DNA from: Takakia lepidozioides
Taxonomy: Eukaryota; Streptophyta; Takakiopsida; Takakiales; Takakiaceae
DNA length: 64,000 nucleotides
Assembly: GCA_030704615.1 (NCBI GenBank)
Contig: CM060731.1
Span: forward strand, 77,976,756 to 78,040,755
Direction of reading: 5' to 3'
Each line of letters starts with the position of its first letter. Position 1 is the stretch's first letter. The translations under genes were made by a program, and so were the position numbers. Below, piece by piece: positions 11,829-24,775 of the stretch. The notes beneath the pieces are model-generated. The model was not told the DNA's origin and ran no database searches. It saw only the letters and a list, made by a program, of their open reading frames with translations.

Positions 11829-13679
11829 GGGCCCTTTGTAGTGGCCTTTTTGCTGTTCAGATTTTTCTATGCTCCTACCTAGTCAGGAGTCCTCAGTGAG
11901 AGAACTGTTTGCCGTAAATGTCGACTCTGATTTGCCCAAAGGAGCTTACATGCAGTGTTTTCCTGGAGCAAGTCCTAAGTTGAATTGCAGCCTCCCTTGC
12001 CTTCACCAGGTGCAAACCTATCTCTTTTTTATCTCGTTTTCCCTTTCATGGTAAGTCCACTACTGGATTGAACCCTCACAAAGGTAGTGTCTATTCCATA
12101 TGTTTTCGTCCAAACTGGGTGTGGGGGTCTATGGCCACAAGACTACGGCAAACAAAATCTTGTGTACATTCTCTTTTTTGCTCTTGCTTCAGGGAGGATT
12201 AGTTTCATGTGGGACCTGAGGGGTCAATGGCCATAAGGCTATGGCAAGGCAACATTCAGAATGTCATGAATACATTCTTTGTTATCTTGGCCTAACAGGG
12301 ACCAATGTCACTGGCCAGAATTTCTACAACAAATGAGTACATCTTTCTCTTGCTCCACTATACCTATTTACAGTCTACTTTTGAAGGATTGAGATGAGGC
12401 GATGTCAGTCAATGGTATCAACATTAATGTGAACCTTTTGCAACTCTGATACACCAGATTTCTTATCAGCCACTCCCATGCCCCAGTAAGCATGCCATGC
12501 TGCATGTATGTCTGTACATGTCCCCACTTCCATGAAAGCAAGGAGGTACATACAGAGGTGGGCCTTAGTGATCTGGCCAAATTCATTGATAGAAAATAGC
12601 AAAGGTATGAGGAAATATATAGATTCCTTTGGGAACTTGCAAATCTTGGTACATTGTTCTGAGAAAACTGGAAGTCTATGCGATACTCTTAAGAAAATTG
12701 ACATAGCTCAAATGTTGCATTTCCGAGGAAACTGGAGGATTCAGAAAATGCTGGGAGGCGAGATGAAGCCGCCCCAGCAACCTCTGCCCGACGTCAGATA
12801 GAGCTTGAGCCTTTTGTATAGCAACAGAAATCGTTGTCTAAAGAAGGCTACCAATATGGAAAACACTAATATGAAAAACTGAACCGGCTGGTATAAAAAG
12901 TTCCAATACCTAGACGAGGGACCTACCACGAAAGGAATCACTCACAGTTTTGATCCTAGGCTGGCAGCTTAGACCAGAGAAAGAAAATGATCTCAATGGT
13001 CTCTGGAGGATTAGATAGTTCAGTGATGAGATTGTCTCTGTACACTATGTATCTGAGGAAGAAGTGACTGCTCTACCAAGATGGTCTTCATAGTTTCATT
13101 ATAGTTTTGTAATGGCCCTTGGATCCTACTTGGGAAAGTGAAAACTGCCTGGGTTTCATACCTGAAGATGAAAATCAAAGGGCAGCACTTGACAGGCTTT
13201 GTTGGGCCTTTGCATTGGTCACGTTGGGTTTGACACTTTTTGTTTCGTGAAAGAGCACTGAGTTGGTGTGTCTTACAATTCAATGGATGAAAGTCTTACA
13301 TGTCCTAATGAAGATTGGTCAACAGTGTATGTATAGTCTGGGAAGGTGGCCCAGTGACTGACTCAGAAAGAAAGCACAGTAAGTAGTAGACACACAAGTT
13401 GCAGTAAAAAGTATGATATGAATGCACCCACAGAGAGCAGCCTTTCACCGAACGTGGAGGTGACATATGAATGTGCAACGTGCCAGGCTCCTTCTTCATC
13501 TTTTTCGGGACTCAGCTAACAAGAAGAACAACTGCTTCACCTTTGCCGGGATAGTGGGGTATGGATGAATCACGCAGACACCGACATTGGGTAGACTGGC
13601 AAGCATCTCGCTTCCTTGCACGGTCCCAGCTCCCCTCTCTGTTGGGTTTTCTGTGAGTGCTCTGTTTGGGTGTTGAAGA
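11829..13679. other. Intergenic region between the RPAP3-like and PDI genes
   Basis: This 1.85-kb stretch must contain the 3' UTR of the RPAP3-like gene and the promoter and 5' UTR of the PDI gene. Short open frames occur on both strands, but none shows a recognisable motif or a convincing splice partner. Confidence 0.5.
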
Positions 13680-16600
13680 ATGGCCACCTGGAGACGCTCT
13701 TGGGTGCTGCTGATCTTTGCTGCATTGCTGGGTGGTGTGGTGCTGTCGCATTTGAGACAATGCAATGCATTGCAGGAGGAGGATGAGCGACACCTTGACG
13801 AGGCTGAGTTGGCAGAGCTGTTGGAGAATGGGGAGGATGCTGATCCCGCCGACGGTTCTGATGTGACAGGCCTTGCGGAGGATGAATTCGGTGACTTTGA
13901 TGAAGAGGGCGATGAGGGTGGGAATGGCGTGGCGATCGACGAGAAGGATGTGGTTGTGCTTGGATCTGATAATTTCACACAGTTTGTAGATGCACACAAC
14001 TATGTATTGGTAGAGTTTTACGCCCCGTGGTGTGGACATTGCCAGGCGCTAGTGCCTGAGTATGCCGAGGCCGCCACTTCGCTGAAGGGGGAAGTCTCTC
14101 TTGCGAAGGTGGATGCCACTGTGCACGACGAGCTGGGGCAGACATATGGAGTAGCAGGCTATCCTACCCTGTTATTCTTCATCGATGGCGTACACAAGCC
14201 CTACACAGGGCAGCGGACTAAGTGAGTCAACTCCATCTTGAAATTCTTCACCTGTTCTGACAATGTTCGTTGGGGTACTGATGAGATTCAAGGATTCCTC
14301 ATGGAGGAATCGTGCCACTTCTCCCCTTTCTATTCCTCGAAATGTGTCTGTTATGGGTTCTTTACTCCGTGGGGGTAGGTGGTAGTGGGTGGTACACATT
14401 AGTGTTCCCCCCAAAAAATGCAAGAAGGCAGAAAATTTCATGCTTCTGACTGCTTCTACTCTGGCAAAGAGGGTTCAAGCGGCAGCAGTTGGTTTTGGAG
14501 GTAAGACAAGTAATTCACTCAGCTACTGAACTTGTTTGTTGAAAGTGGCTCCAGAAAGAGTATCCGACATCCAGCCATTTGGCAGCACTCTGAAGTAAGC
14601 ACCAAACTTCCTAACTTTGTAACTATCAAGATGAAGACTGCTAAAATGGGCGATACCGGTGGAATTTGGTATGGATTGGCCAGGCGTGGCCCCTATGCAT
14701 AACAAGGGCCTTTTGTAGATCAGAATCCTCAAAACTGGCTGTGGTCATTGGAGTTTGTGTTTACAAACCTGACAGTCATGTCAAGATTTAAACCCATTAA
14801 ATGGTCTGCATGCAGGGATGAAATTGTGAAGTGGGTAAAGAGGAAGACTGGACCATCAGTTGAGACCATAACCTCAACAGATGACGCCGAACTATTGTTG
14901 GATTCCGACAATCCCATTGCTGTCGCCTACCTCGAAAAACTTGAGGTATCATTCGTATGACTAAGCTGTAGTCCACTAATGCACCTATCAAGGTTTTCCC
15001 CAGATTTGGCTTTCCTGTTTTAGTAATGGGTTGCAGTTCCTCAGTTTTATAACTTGCCTTCTTGTTTGAGAGGCCACTAGTCAATAACCTGTTCATCCTG
15101 GGCTTTGTTTGATAGGGTCCTGAAGCAGATGAGTTGATTTCAGCAGCAAGGCAGGAAGACGCAGTTATGTTTTATATGACCAGCAATGTCGAGGTGGCTC
15201 GTGTATTCAGTCTTGAGAAGAAGCAGCCTGCCTTGGTGTTGCTGAAGAAGGAAAATGAGAAGGACACACAGTTTGGTAAGAATGGCTCCATTGAATGCTA
15301 AATGTGTACTGTTCTTGCATGTCTGTAGTTGGCAATGGAGTTTGTACTTGTATTAATGGCATGATTGTTTGCAGTTGTTGCTCCGCTAAAGCAAGTTAGA
15401 ACATGCAATCGGGTCTTATTCCAAATCTTTACAACTCATTGAGAGAGTGACAAGGAGCTCTTCTCTTATACGCATCCCGTCAATCCCCCTACCCAATGAA
15501 TATGCAGCTGGGGTCTAGCTTATGTTGTTACCAATTGTTGGCTTAATACCAGAGAGCCAAGAGCATAGGATTGCGATGGTACCATAATGTAGTCAGATCC
15601 AGTGGTTAAGGTTCTTCACGTATATCTGTCTTGCATAAGATGTTACAAAGCGATTGAAGGAAGTTAGTGCTCAATCAATTTCATCTTGCTATTGGTAATC
15701 TTAAAATGTATTTAGGATTACTTTGGAGTGGGGATTTACAATGGCTGTCTCCGTGTTTGATGTTTGCAGATGGGAGATTTGAGAGGAAGTCTCTTGCTAA
15801 CTTTGTGTATGAAAACAAGCTGCCACTGGTGACCACATTCAATCGAGAGACAGCATCCTCCATTTTTGAGAGTGACATTAAGAGACAAGTAAGTCAGCTT
15901 ATTTTGGGTTAAAGCTTCCATCAGCTTTACAGCTACTGATTCTGTTCAATATGTGTGTGGCAATGCTGGTGCAATTAATTTGGCTTACAACCTTTTGTAC
16001 TGAAACAAGCCAGCACCATCGTGTTTGATTAGGGGAAGTGGTGCCAGAAAAACATTAAGAGAGAGCAAGCATCCTGAGACCATTCCTTCTTTTCCTGGGG
16101 GCAGGGGGGAATGGATCTGGAACAATGTTCATATTGATCTCCCATATGAGACAACTGCTACAATATTAGTGTGCTTAACCCGTTTCTCTTGATCAGATGT
16201 GTTGCATAAATTGCAAGCTGAAGTCTTATTTGGTGTGTTCCAACTGGGTACTTGTGGTTTTGGCTCGTGTGGTGCAGGTCATCCTTTTTGTTTTTCCTGA
16301 GGAGTATGAGGCACTGAGTCCAGTCTTTGAAGAAGCGTCAAAGTCCTTCAGAGGAAAGGTAACGATCTACTCTCATACTTTTGCTTATTTCTTAAGACTG
16401 TATGTTGAGCTGGACTACATGTTGCCAGCTTCCAGCTGCCAGTTTCTGATACTACCCTCATGGAGATGCAGCTTATTTTTGTGCATGTGAACCTCGGTGA
16501 AGAAGAGTCAGCGAAAATTCTTGAGTTCTTTGGCATCACTGGTGACCACACTTCGGTAATCTATCAATCCACAATTGCCATGAAGTTTTTTGACTTGATC

Positions 16601-18543
16601 GTATACTTTGGTATATTGCTGGCTGTGGCTTGCCAGTTATTTTTCCTCATCCCTACCGTATTTTTTGTTGTAACATTCTCAACTTAATTTCCTCTATAGC
16701 TAAGTGAAGTGTCCTTGTTGGGTTGATGAAGTGGGAGTGGGAACTGAGAGGAGCAGGCATGGCTGTTACAGGTAATGGGGTTTGTGGCAGAGGAGGATGG
16801 TCGTAAGTACTTGCTGGAGGGGGCTGTAACTGTTGATGCTCTCAAGGTCAGTTTGCCTCTATTGAATGCTATGTTTTTAGGAGTTGCTGGAGGAATTGCG
16901 ACAATTATGTGACCAGAATGTGTGTCTGAGTGCGTGTTACACACCTAACACCCCTGTAACTTTCCTGCTGTGGTCAGACATTTGGAGAAGAGTTTTTGGC
17001 TGACAGACTGAAACCTTTCCTCAAGTCACAACCTATCCCTGAAAAGGTACAACTTATCTCAAGGGATTGCTTATTTTGAGCCATGAAACTTATGGAGCAA
17101 GAAATACTTGTCTGTGGTCACTGGTAACAATAGTTGTTTGTTCGTTTATCTACGAGCTAAAGTATGTCCATGGCTTCACTTTCCATGTATAAAGCACATT
17201 GCCTCATCATGTTGCTGTAGTTCATTGACACACTGTCTGGGCAATTAGATATCTGATAGTCAGATTGACTAGCCGAAGTACACTCCATCAAAGCAGTTCA
17301 GGGAAAGGATATGTATCTTCGTTAATTGTCAGAACCTGTATGCATTTTGGGGGTGCTATTTGTGCAGAATGATGATGATGTGAAGGTAGTCGTGGGCCAC
17401 AACTTTGATGAGATTGTTCTTGATGAGTCCAAGGATGTCCTTCTTGAGGTAAAACTCACTTTGACCCTTGGAGCTACCCAAAATCTTTCAACTCCGAATC
17501 TCCCTTTCACTTTTGCTAGTTATGTTTTAAATGGGGATACATAAGAATAGACCAATACTGGTATCCTCTTTCATGATTTTTAAAAGATGAGGGTATAGTC
17601 ATGACAAGCACTTGGAGCTGGATGTTACAATGAAATCATGTGCCAGGAGGTGACTCTTACATTGTCTTGCAGATCTATGCTCCCTGGTGTGGCCACTGCC
17701 AAGCATTGGAGCCCACATACAAGAAGCTGGGCAAACGGCTGCAAGGGGTGGAGTCTTTAGTTATAGCCAAGATGGATGGCACTGCCAATGAGCATGTGCG
17801 GGCTAAGGTTTGCACGCTTTTTCTCTCTCCCCATTTTGAAACCATGTCTTCGCATTAAGGGAACTGGAAGAATATTCAGAGCTAGCGCAGGAGCTCAGTT
17901 GATGTTTATGATGTGACAACCTCTGGATACAAGTTCTTGTCTTTCTAATGTTAAGAGCTCATGAACTCTGGACATGTATATGATTCCTTGTGCTTTGGTG
18001 GCTGGCTGTATCAATGAGATCCTCTCTTGCCTTGCCAGTGCGTGTTGGCAACATTTGTGTAAACCACCTAATCCATCTGCATTGTCTTCTACGTCTCTGA
18101 GAAGTGGCTGGGGGATTGGTCTGATTTGCAGTCTGATGGCTACCCCACATTACTCCTCTTCCCTGCTGGCAAAAAGAGCTTTGAACCGGTAAGCTTGTTC
18201 ATATACTGCTCTACAAGGATTTTAAGACATGTCTGCAATTTTGATTCTGATGTGTTGACTGGTTCTATACAAATTAGGTAACAATCCAGAAGATGATGAA
18301 TTCTGTGTCCCTAGAATGCTCAGTGTGATGGATTGGAGCTTGAAATGATCTGGTTGTTGTATGATACAGATAACGGTGGATGCGGACAGGACTGTGAAAG
18401 GACTCTATAAATTTTTGAAGAAGAATTCTGCGATCCCCTTTACCTTACCCAAGAGTGCTGATAACAAAGCAAACACATCGAAGTCTTCAACAGCGACAGT
18501 AGAAGAAACCAGCCCTGTAGATGAGCCCAAAGACGAGCTATGA
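13680..18543 (+). CDS. PDIL1: Endoplasmic-reticulum protein disulfide isomerase (PDIL1 class), 12 exons, 568 aa
   Basis: Exons, all phase-consistent: 13680-14221, 14816-14945, 15116-15275, 15770-15888, 16278-16358, 16472-16555, 16772-16846, 16978-17046, 17368-17448, 17673-17807, 18132-18188, 18370-18543. The enzyme forms and rearranges disulfides in the ER lumen. Residues 1-30 are a signal peptide. Residues 31-90 are an acidic, probably disordered segment, as in plant PDIL1-3/1-4. The first thioredoxin domain has APWCGHC (CGHC at 118-121) and a cis-Pro at YPT (161-163). The b and b' domains follow ([16 protein letters not shown], then [10 protein letters not shown]). The second catalytic domain has APWCGHC (CGHC at 453-456) and GYPT. 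The C-terminus is acidic and ends in KDEL (565-568), the ER retrieval signal. Both active sites are intact. The start codon has A at -3 and G at +4. All introns are GT-AG. It lies downstream of the RPAP3-like gene on the same strand. Confidence 0.95.
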
Positions 18544-19918
18544 GCACACACTGTCACAATGGAAATGACTAACCTCAAAATTCTGTAACGGGAATAGATA
18601 GGAAACTAGCAAAGCTGTTGTCATGCCCATTTTTGGACAACAGCATAGATGTATACAATTCTAGTTCTGAGGAAATAAATTGGAGCAAATCTTATAACTA
18701 TGCGAGTGGAAGATTGCCATGCATTGGAATTACTAATCAGACAATTGACTCGGTGTAGGGATGCCTGTGTTAAGTGGCGGTGGGACAGACCCTTGATAAT
18801 CTTGCAGGCCAAGTAGGTTGGATCAAGAGCAATGTGCACTGTGTGCAAACATCAAAGAACACCAACAAAGCAGCCAGCTGATCTTCCGAGTTGGAGCCCC
18901 TGCATGCTACCCACAAAGTTGTTTTGTCCTTGGTGCCTCCGTCCCCTTTTCTTGGAAGAATGCTACGATGGGTCAGGAAATCGAAACACTAGTGTTAGTG
19001 TTAGCATTCCTCGCATTCGTCGGTGTTAGTCTATTTAGTCTAAATTGAGAGCTCATTCTCTCTTGCTCATCTACGCAATTTCTTGTGTCATTCTCCATCT
19101 GTGTCTCTCTCATTCCATCTATTTTCTTCCCGACAATAGTCTTCAAATGTCAGGGCCTATACATAATGAGTTCTGGCTATAAGTATGGAGAACCAGAGTT
19201 GGTGATCGACAAATTGGTGAGAGAGTGCTGCTACTGACAAGGCAAAATAAACTTGTAAAGTGAACCCTTTGTTCTTAAACTAGCCTTTCATTTGCAAGTT
19301 CCATTATTCTCCAACCTTTCATGATGATTGAAATGGAATTGGCTTGGTTCTTATGAATATGAGGTCAAGTGTCTCCGTCCCTTGACTCCATATTCTTGTC
19401 TTCGGGATTATTCCACCCTCATCTTCCGTGATCAGTACAAAGGGAAAATGTACCTGACACTACTTGCTTGCAGACAAGGGAGAATTATTCATAGATGACA
19501 TAACAGACACCCTACATTCACACAGTAGATCTTTTATTCACAATACAAATACACATCAACACCTGATGTACACTGTTTGAAACCCCAAATCATCACTGAG
19601 CTCTAGAGCTCAATCATTGGAGGTCGGCTGTATATTCGAACACCAACTATTTCTGGACAGACGAAGTTGATGATTACAACAGTGATCATGGTGATGGTGG
19701 TGAAGTGCCGAAAGACTTAGATTTTGCTCCAACGGAAACATCAACAATGTGACGTCTTATGTTGCGCCGTAGAAATAAACCCAAATGAATGGTGTTATTT
19801 TGTCCACACATATTATACATGATATGCAAATGTTTATTGGCTCCTCCCTAAAAAGGAGACTACCCATCAGTTTCCAAAAAAAGGCAACTACCTGTTACAC
19901 CTGGCCCAGATAACACCA
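18544..19918. other. PDI 3' UTR and intergenic DNA
   Basis: AATAAA-type polyadenylation signals occur at 18674-18679 and near 19246. No coding segment is recognised. From about 19.8 kb the sequence becomes AT-rich and repeat-bearing. Confidence 0.45.
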
Positions 19919-20131
19919 ACCTCACATTACCTCCCTGCAGGTTAATTAAATTGACTGAAACCATCTGAGCCGTCAAACCCACCATCAACCGACGTCACAT
20001 TACCTCCCTGCAGGTAAATTAAATTGACTAAAACTGTCAAACCCACCATCAACCGACGTCACATTCCCTCCCTGCAGGTAAATTAAATTAACTGAAACCA
20101 TCTGAGCCGTCAAACCCACCATCAACTGACG
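19919..20131. repeat. Three tandem copies of a 64-75-bp unit
   Basis: Each copy contains CACATTACCTCCCTGCAGG, then TTAATTAAATTGACTGAAAC-like sequence, then GTCAAACCCACCATCAACCG. Copies run at about 19919-19994, 19995-20058 (with an internal deletion of CATCTGAGCC) and 20059-20131. Confidence 0.85.
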
Positions 20132-21246
20132 GCAAAAATATCTCGCAGAATCTAATACCAAAAAGGTGGTAAAATATTTTACGCTTAAAAAGCTGCTGGA
20201 CATTCGTGGATGGATCCCCATTGACGAAGGTCTGACCCTCAGATCTCTCCACATCAACATGGCCTGTTCTATTCTAGTTCTAAGAGGGGATGTCCTGCAG
20301 TTGTTTTTCTTTTTTTTCTTTTTCTTTTATTTTTGGGGTTAGCAGTTCCACATACAACGGCCTCCCGGTCCTAATGGCTGTATGACTGAAATTTTAATCT
20401 AAAGGAATTGACATGCCAATCACGAATGACGGAATGGAGTCCTTGTTGTAGTTAAATGAATGAAAAATGGATGGGATCAACTCCCCGGTGTCCCACAAAA
20501 TAAACATGCCGTACCATTTAGGCATTTTTTTGCCTAATAAATATAGAAAAACAACAAGGCTGCTTAGGCACGTTTCTCAAACCATATCTTCACATTACGC
20601 ATCTTCATGCTATAAGTTTTTTGAATTAGACACATAAAAAGAGAAAAAATTGATGTTTTACGAATTAAAATTAAAATTAAAAACCCAATGTGGTGGACGA
20701 GGTAGACGGAGAGATCATGATGATTAGCGATGAGGATGAATATGATGACATTGTCGAGTCCATGCAGGGGCCTTTGGAATGCAGGGGCCTTCGGAAATTA
20801 CGGAGTTGTCGCAAATAGATTGGGATTTGCTCGAATGTTTAGGAATTAGGCACTTTGATCCTATAGTTTCTGTGCAATTAGGCCAAAATTCCCAAAACGC
20901 GCTAGACACTTTCAATTTGAATTAATTATCATATAAATGGTTGGTAAGGGACGGTATATCCACATCGCTCGAAATAAACTCGTTGGGTAAGCCTAGTCTC
21001 TTCGGCATTCGCTATTAAAAAAAGGGGCTGGTTGGGCCAATCGGTCACCTTATGTGGCGGACTTTCGAGGTCTGGGGAGAAATAGGGCTACATCCCATTT
21101 TCAAAAAAATAAAAATAAAAATAAAAATAAAACTTATTTCGCCCTTTCTAGTAAAAATAATAATAACTATTTGTAGCAATTGGTTTGAGGGTTGGCAGCC
21201 GTTCTTTATCTGAAATTTTAGTGTTTTGTTTTAGATTTTTTTTAAA
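20132..21246. other. AT-rich non-coding stretch
   Basis: No gene is seen. A T-rich run lies near 20304-20336 and an (AAAAT)n microsatellite at about 21113-21133. Confidence 0.5.
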
Positions 21247-21535
21247 CCCTTTAAAATGTATATATATTCAGTTATTTATTAATAACCTTCAAGTATCTAT
21301 TATCCAGGAGAGGTTCATTTAGAGCAGATGTTATCTGGGGAAGGCCCTTTAAATATATATACATATATAATTATTTATTAATAACCTTCAAGTATTTATT
21401 ATCTCAGGAGGTTCATTTAGAGCAGGTGTTATCTGGGGAAGACCCTTTTTATATATATGTATATAGTTATTTATTAATATCCTTCAAGTATCTATTATCC
21501 AATGATAGGTTTATTTAGTGTTATCTGGGGAAGGT
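21247..21535. repeat. Three tandem copies of a 98-bp unit
   Basis: Units start at 21247, 21345 and 21443, each with CCCTTT, a TATATA run, TTATTTATTAATAACCTTCA, a run containing GTTCATTTAGAGCAG, and GTTATCTGGGGAAG. The third copy is slightly shorter. It lies upstream of the Helentron-type genes and may be part of that element's non-coding end; this is inference. Confidence 0.85.
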
Positions 21536-22222
21536 GTAACAAGGAGTTGATATACCACTACAGTATACTCACATCCTAAAATATTACCCTTCATTACAAG
21601 TAAAACCTCTATTTTTCTTCCACACACACACAACATCATATGGACAACCGTATCCTCAAAATAAATATGGTACAAAAGATGCAATGTGAATATTTGATGT
21701 TACACAAACTGTATGCCACAGACAACCAACATACTCCAACAAAACAATGGTTGATAGTCAAATATCTTGTCTACAAAGTATATAAACAAAAACTAAATCA
21801 TTACCCTCACTCAACGAGTTACCAAGTTACTGCTATTCATAGTTACTGTGATGACAAGTCAGACTTCAATGATAGCAGTGCTGAGAAGTCACAGTTAACA
21901 ATAGAGGTAAGCTTAGCTAAAAGTTAGCTTCAGTTATTAATGACCGATGTCAGTGTACCAGAATAGCAGTTGGAGATAACTCAGACGTTATGCTATAGTT
22001 ATCTCAGATGTTCCTATAATAGACTTTGAGTAGAGAGTTCTCAGTAATCAATTCATCTTGTCTCTATTCTATGTAAAATAGATGTGGTACAAATTGTTTA
22101 ACTATTGTTTCTTTCTTTTGTCTTCATTGTTTTCAGGTAATCTTGTATTTTGGATAGTGTGATGGCTGTAAGACGCAACCGATTTTTTTTTAGTGTAGAT
22201 AATCTTGATTACAGTGTAAGAT

Positions 22223-23170
22223 ATGCAACCTTTGAGTGTTTTGAACAGGTATAGAAACTTTGAGAAGACTAACACAGAGTCTTCTTCATTTTTTTACCTG
22301 CGTGCTGATATGACAGACAAATATGACATCCAGATTGTCACAATCACCATCAGTGGCAATCTTGTGAAGAACCATGAAGAGTGTTTTATCAAAGGGGTTG
22401 CATTGAGGATTGAGAACTTTGGCTTGCGCCCTAAACAGAAGTGGGAGAAATGGGATAGCGAGGTGGCAATAAGGATCAGCTCGACCACAACTGATGAGGT
22501 GCTTTTTCTATTCGTTCCTCCTGTTGAGCTCTATTTCTTTCCAACATAATCAATCATTGAATTTGTATCACGCACGGGAGAAAAATCTGTGATTTCCACT
22601 CTCGCGGTGGTTGTGATATCTGTCCGGGGGCAGATTGACAGCAAGTATGAGCTGAAAATTGCCGACGACATCGGCCCTAACGATATCCAAATTGTAAGTT
22701 CTAATCCTATAGTTTTACTGTACAAAATGACCGATCTGAAAATGCAGATTTGACAATGTGGTTTTAAGGTTTCATTTTTAGTTCTTAGCTTTCTTTCGAT
22801 TTTCAATTATACAAGTTTGGTTTTATGAACATGATAGATTTTGAATTTCATTTAGATGTGCTTCAGACCTGTGTGTTGTGAATCTAGCTTTTCCCTTGAA
22901 ACAATAGAAATTGATACAGATTGTGTTTGATATCATGTAGGTGAGTTTCATTATTTCCTTTCATTCTGAGTATGGGTGGTTGACAACGACTTTCCGGTCT
23001 GGAGGAATAACATGTGTTGTTCTAAAGCACATCACAATTACTCACAGTGGTGATGTTTGACTACGGGCATCTTCATCAACCATTGTGACACATGTTCTTG
23101 ATTCCGTTGCACAACATCGCCTTCAAGTAGTTTTCAACACTCTAACATCGCAAGAAAGAGCACAAGCCAT
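22223..23170 (+). pseudogene. RPA70-like single-strand DNA-binding protein relic (probable Helitron cargo)
   Basis: A 108-codon open frame at 22223-22549 contains GVALRIENFGLRPKQKWEKW and AIRISSTTT, resembling an OB-fold segment of plant replication protein A large subunits. The next exon-like block, about 22550-22695, reads EFVSRTGEKSVIST and KYELKIADD and ends at a GTAAGT donor. A third block, about 22940-23170, reads CVVLKHITITHSGDV, a stop, then LRASSSTIVTHVLDSVAQHRL. That pattern matches the end of RPA DNA-binding domain B, where SSST and a distal LR pair are conserved. At least one in-frame stop (TGA near 23058) and frame changes show decay. RPA-like genes are typical of plant Helitrons, which fits the genes to the right. 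The family call is by motif only. Confidence 0.5.
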
Positions 23171-24238
23171 TGTGGCATAACAAGTAAGCTTAAACTACTT
23201 TTTGTGATATCATTCTTTGTTAATTCAAATTATTTCAACATTGTAAGTATCTTCTAACTATGCGCATATCCACTGGCGCAGCTTCTAGGGTTGATTTTCA
23301 GGTTATGGGAGAGTGGTTGCACACAATCGTAAAACTCGATGAAGCAAATCTTAGCCCCGTATCTAAAATTGTAGGTTACGATGCAGCTTAAATAGTTTGA
23401 TTCAAGTCAGTTTGCGTCTATTTTGCTCGCCGCCATTGAACGCTGACAATATTTTTTGTGGTTCACTATCTCATTTCTAAATATTTCAGTTGTCGTATTC
23501 TCGGTTTAAATATTGGTTGCAAATGAAGAACTGTTTTTAATATTATATATATTTTTTGTTGTTGATTTGTTGTTATCTTTTTAGAGTTGTTAGATATCAT
23601 TAAAAAACATTGTCTAGTAATATCCATATTTTTTCAACTTTTTCAAAATCTTTAGATTTTTTCAGATCTAAAATCCCCTCAGGTCCCTTCAGATCCATCA
23701 ATTTAAATATTGTTGTTATCTTTTTGGAGTTCTTAGATATCATTGAAAAAAACACTATAATTAATCAATAAATTTATGCCATAAAATAAAATACTCATGT
23801 TTATCAATCATTCATTCTTCACTTGTGACTAGAATTAATCACAAATTTATTAAAATAAATTTTATATAAATATATATAATAAATACTCATATTTATCATT
23901 TTCTAATTAGTATTATATTTAGTATATACTTTTATTTAAATAAATGTAGGTGATACTATTCCAGTATAGTAATATCCATATTTCTCTAACTTACCTCAAG
24001 TTTTTTTAAATCTTAGATCCCTTTAGGTCCCTTAAGATCCATCAATTTATGTATCGTTTCACATCTACTAACATTTACGCTACAATTTTTTTTTAAAAAC
24101 TTTATATGCCATATATTCTTAAGATTTTTATTATTATTTATTATAAATATTATTTATAATTTATCATATTTAATTATAATAATCTAAAAAACAATCATTT
24201 GTTACTAAAAATACATATTTTCTTACGCAAATCATTTT
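23171..24238. other. AT-rich stretch with a diverged direct repeat
   Basis: A segment at about 23617-23705 (AGTAATATCCATATTTTTTC, then CAGGTCCCTTCAGATCCATC) recurs at about 23969-24045 (AGTAATATCCATATTTCTC, then TAGGTCCCTTAAGATCCATC). A possible further RPA-related block near 23300-23375 (MGEWLHTIVKLDEANLSP) ends at a donor-like GTAGGT. No other gene is seen. Confidence 0.45.
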
Positions 24239-24775
24239 TTGAACATGGATACAGATTTTTTCTTGCATTCTAAAAATCTCGAACGAGTGAAAAATTATCC
24301 ATATGCCGTCGGTGATTGTTGGTTCAACTCTATTGCGTTTTTATTGGAGTATACGTATACATCCGAAGAGTTGCGACAACAAAGCATGGCTTGTTTCTTA
24401 CAATATCATCAAACCTCCAATAATGATATGTTGGAGATGGTGCAAATACATTTTTTCTCCAATTACATGGCGTCCATACTTTCCAAGAATATATTGAGAG
24501 AATTTCTTTGAGTGTTGGAAATGGGGGTCTAGAAAGTGACAATCGCGTTATATTATGTCTGACAAATTATTTGCAAAGACGAATATTAGTTTAGTCAAAT
24601 ACAACAAAAACAATTATGTTATCAGCAGGCGATGAGTTTGTTTCGCAAACCCCACTTCAAATATTTTTCTCTAGTATCTAATTCTCCTACTTTGTCAAGT
24701 AAAAGTGGTCATTACGAGATAATCATCTCTCGTCTCTCCACATCGAGTCCCATATGTGAGGATATGTCAGCAGTG
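24239..24775 (+). pseudogene. OTU-family cysteine protease domain relic (Helentron-encoded type)
   Basis: The first 84 codons read YPYAVGDCWFNSIAFLL, the OTU catalytic Asp-Gly-Cys region (GDCWFNS), and then SEELRQQSMACF. After a frameshift near 24490 the coding continues as YIERISLSVGNGGL and YLQRRILV. After more frame changes and stops it reaches GHYEIIISRL near 24710-24740, the OTU histidine motif. OTU proteases remove ubiquitin-type modifiers and are frequently fused to Helitron2/Helentron replicases. Catalytic D, C and H positions are visible, but the frame is broken, so this copy is not functional. Confidence 0.7.

Noticed and set aside
21640-21927. 95-codon open frame left of the RPA-like relic
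   Set aside because: Lys/Tyr/Gln-rich AT-driven composition with no motif; possible upstream exon but unsupported.
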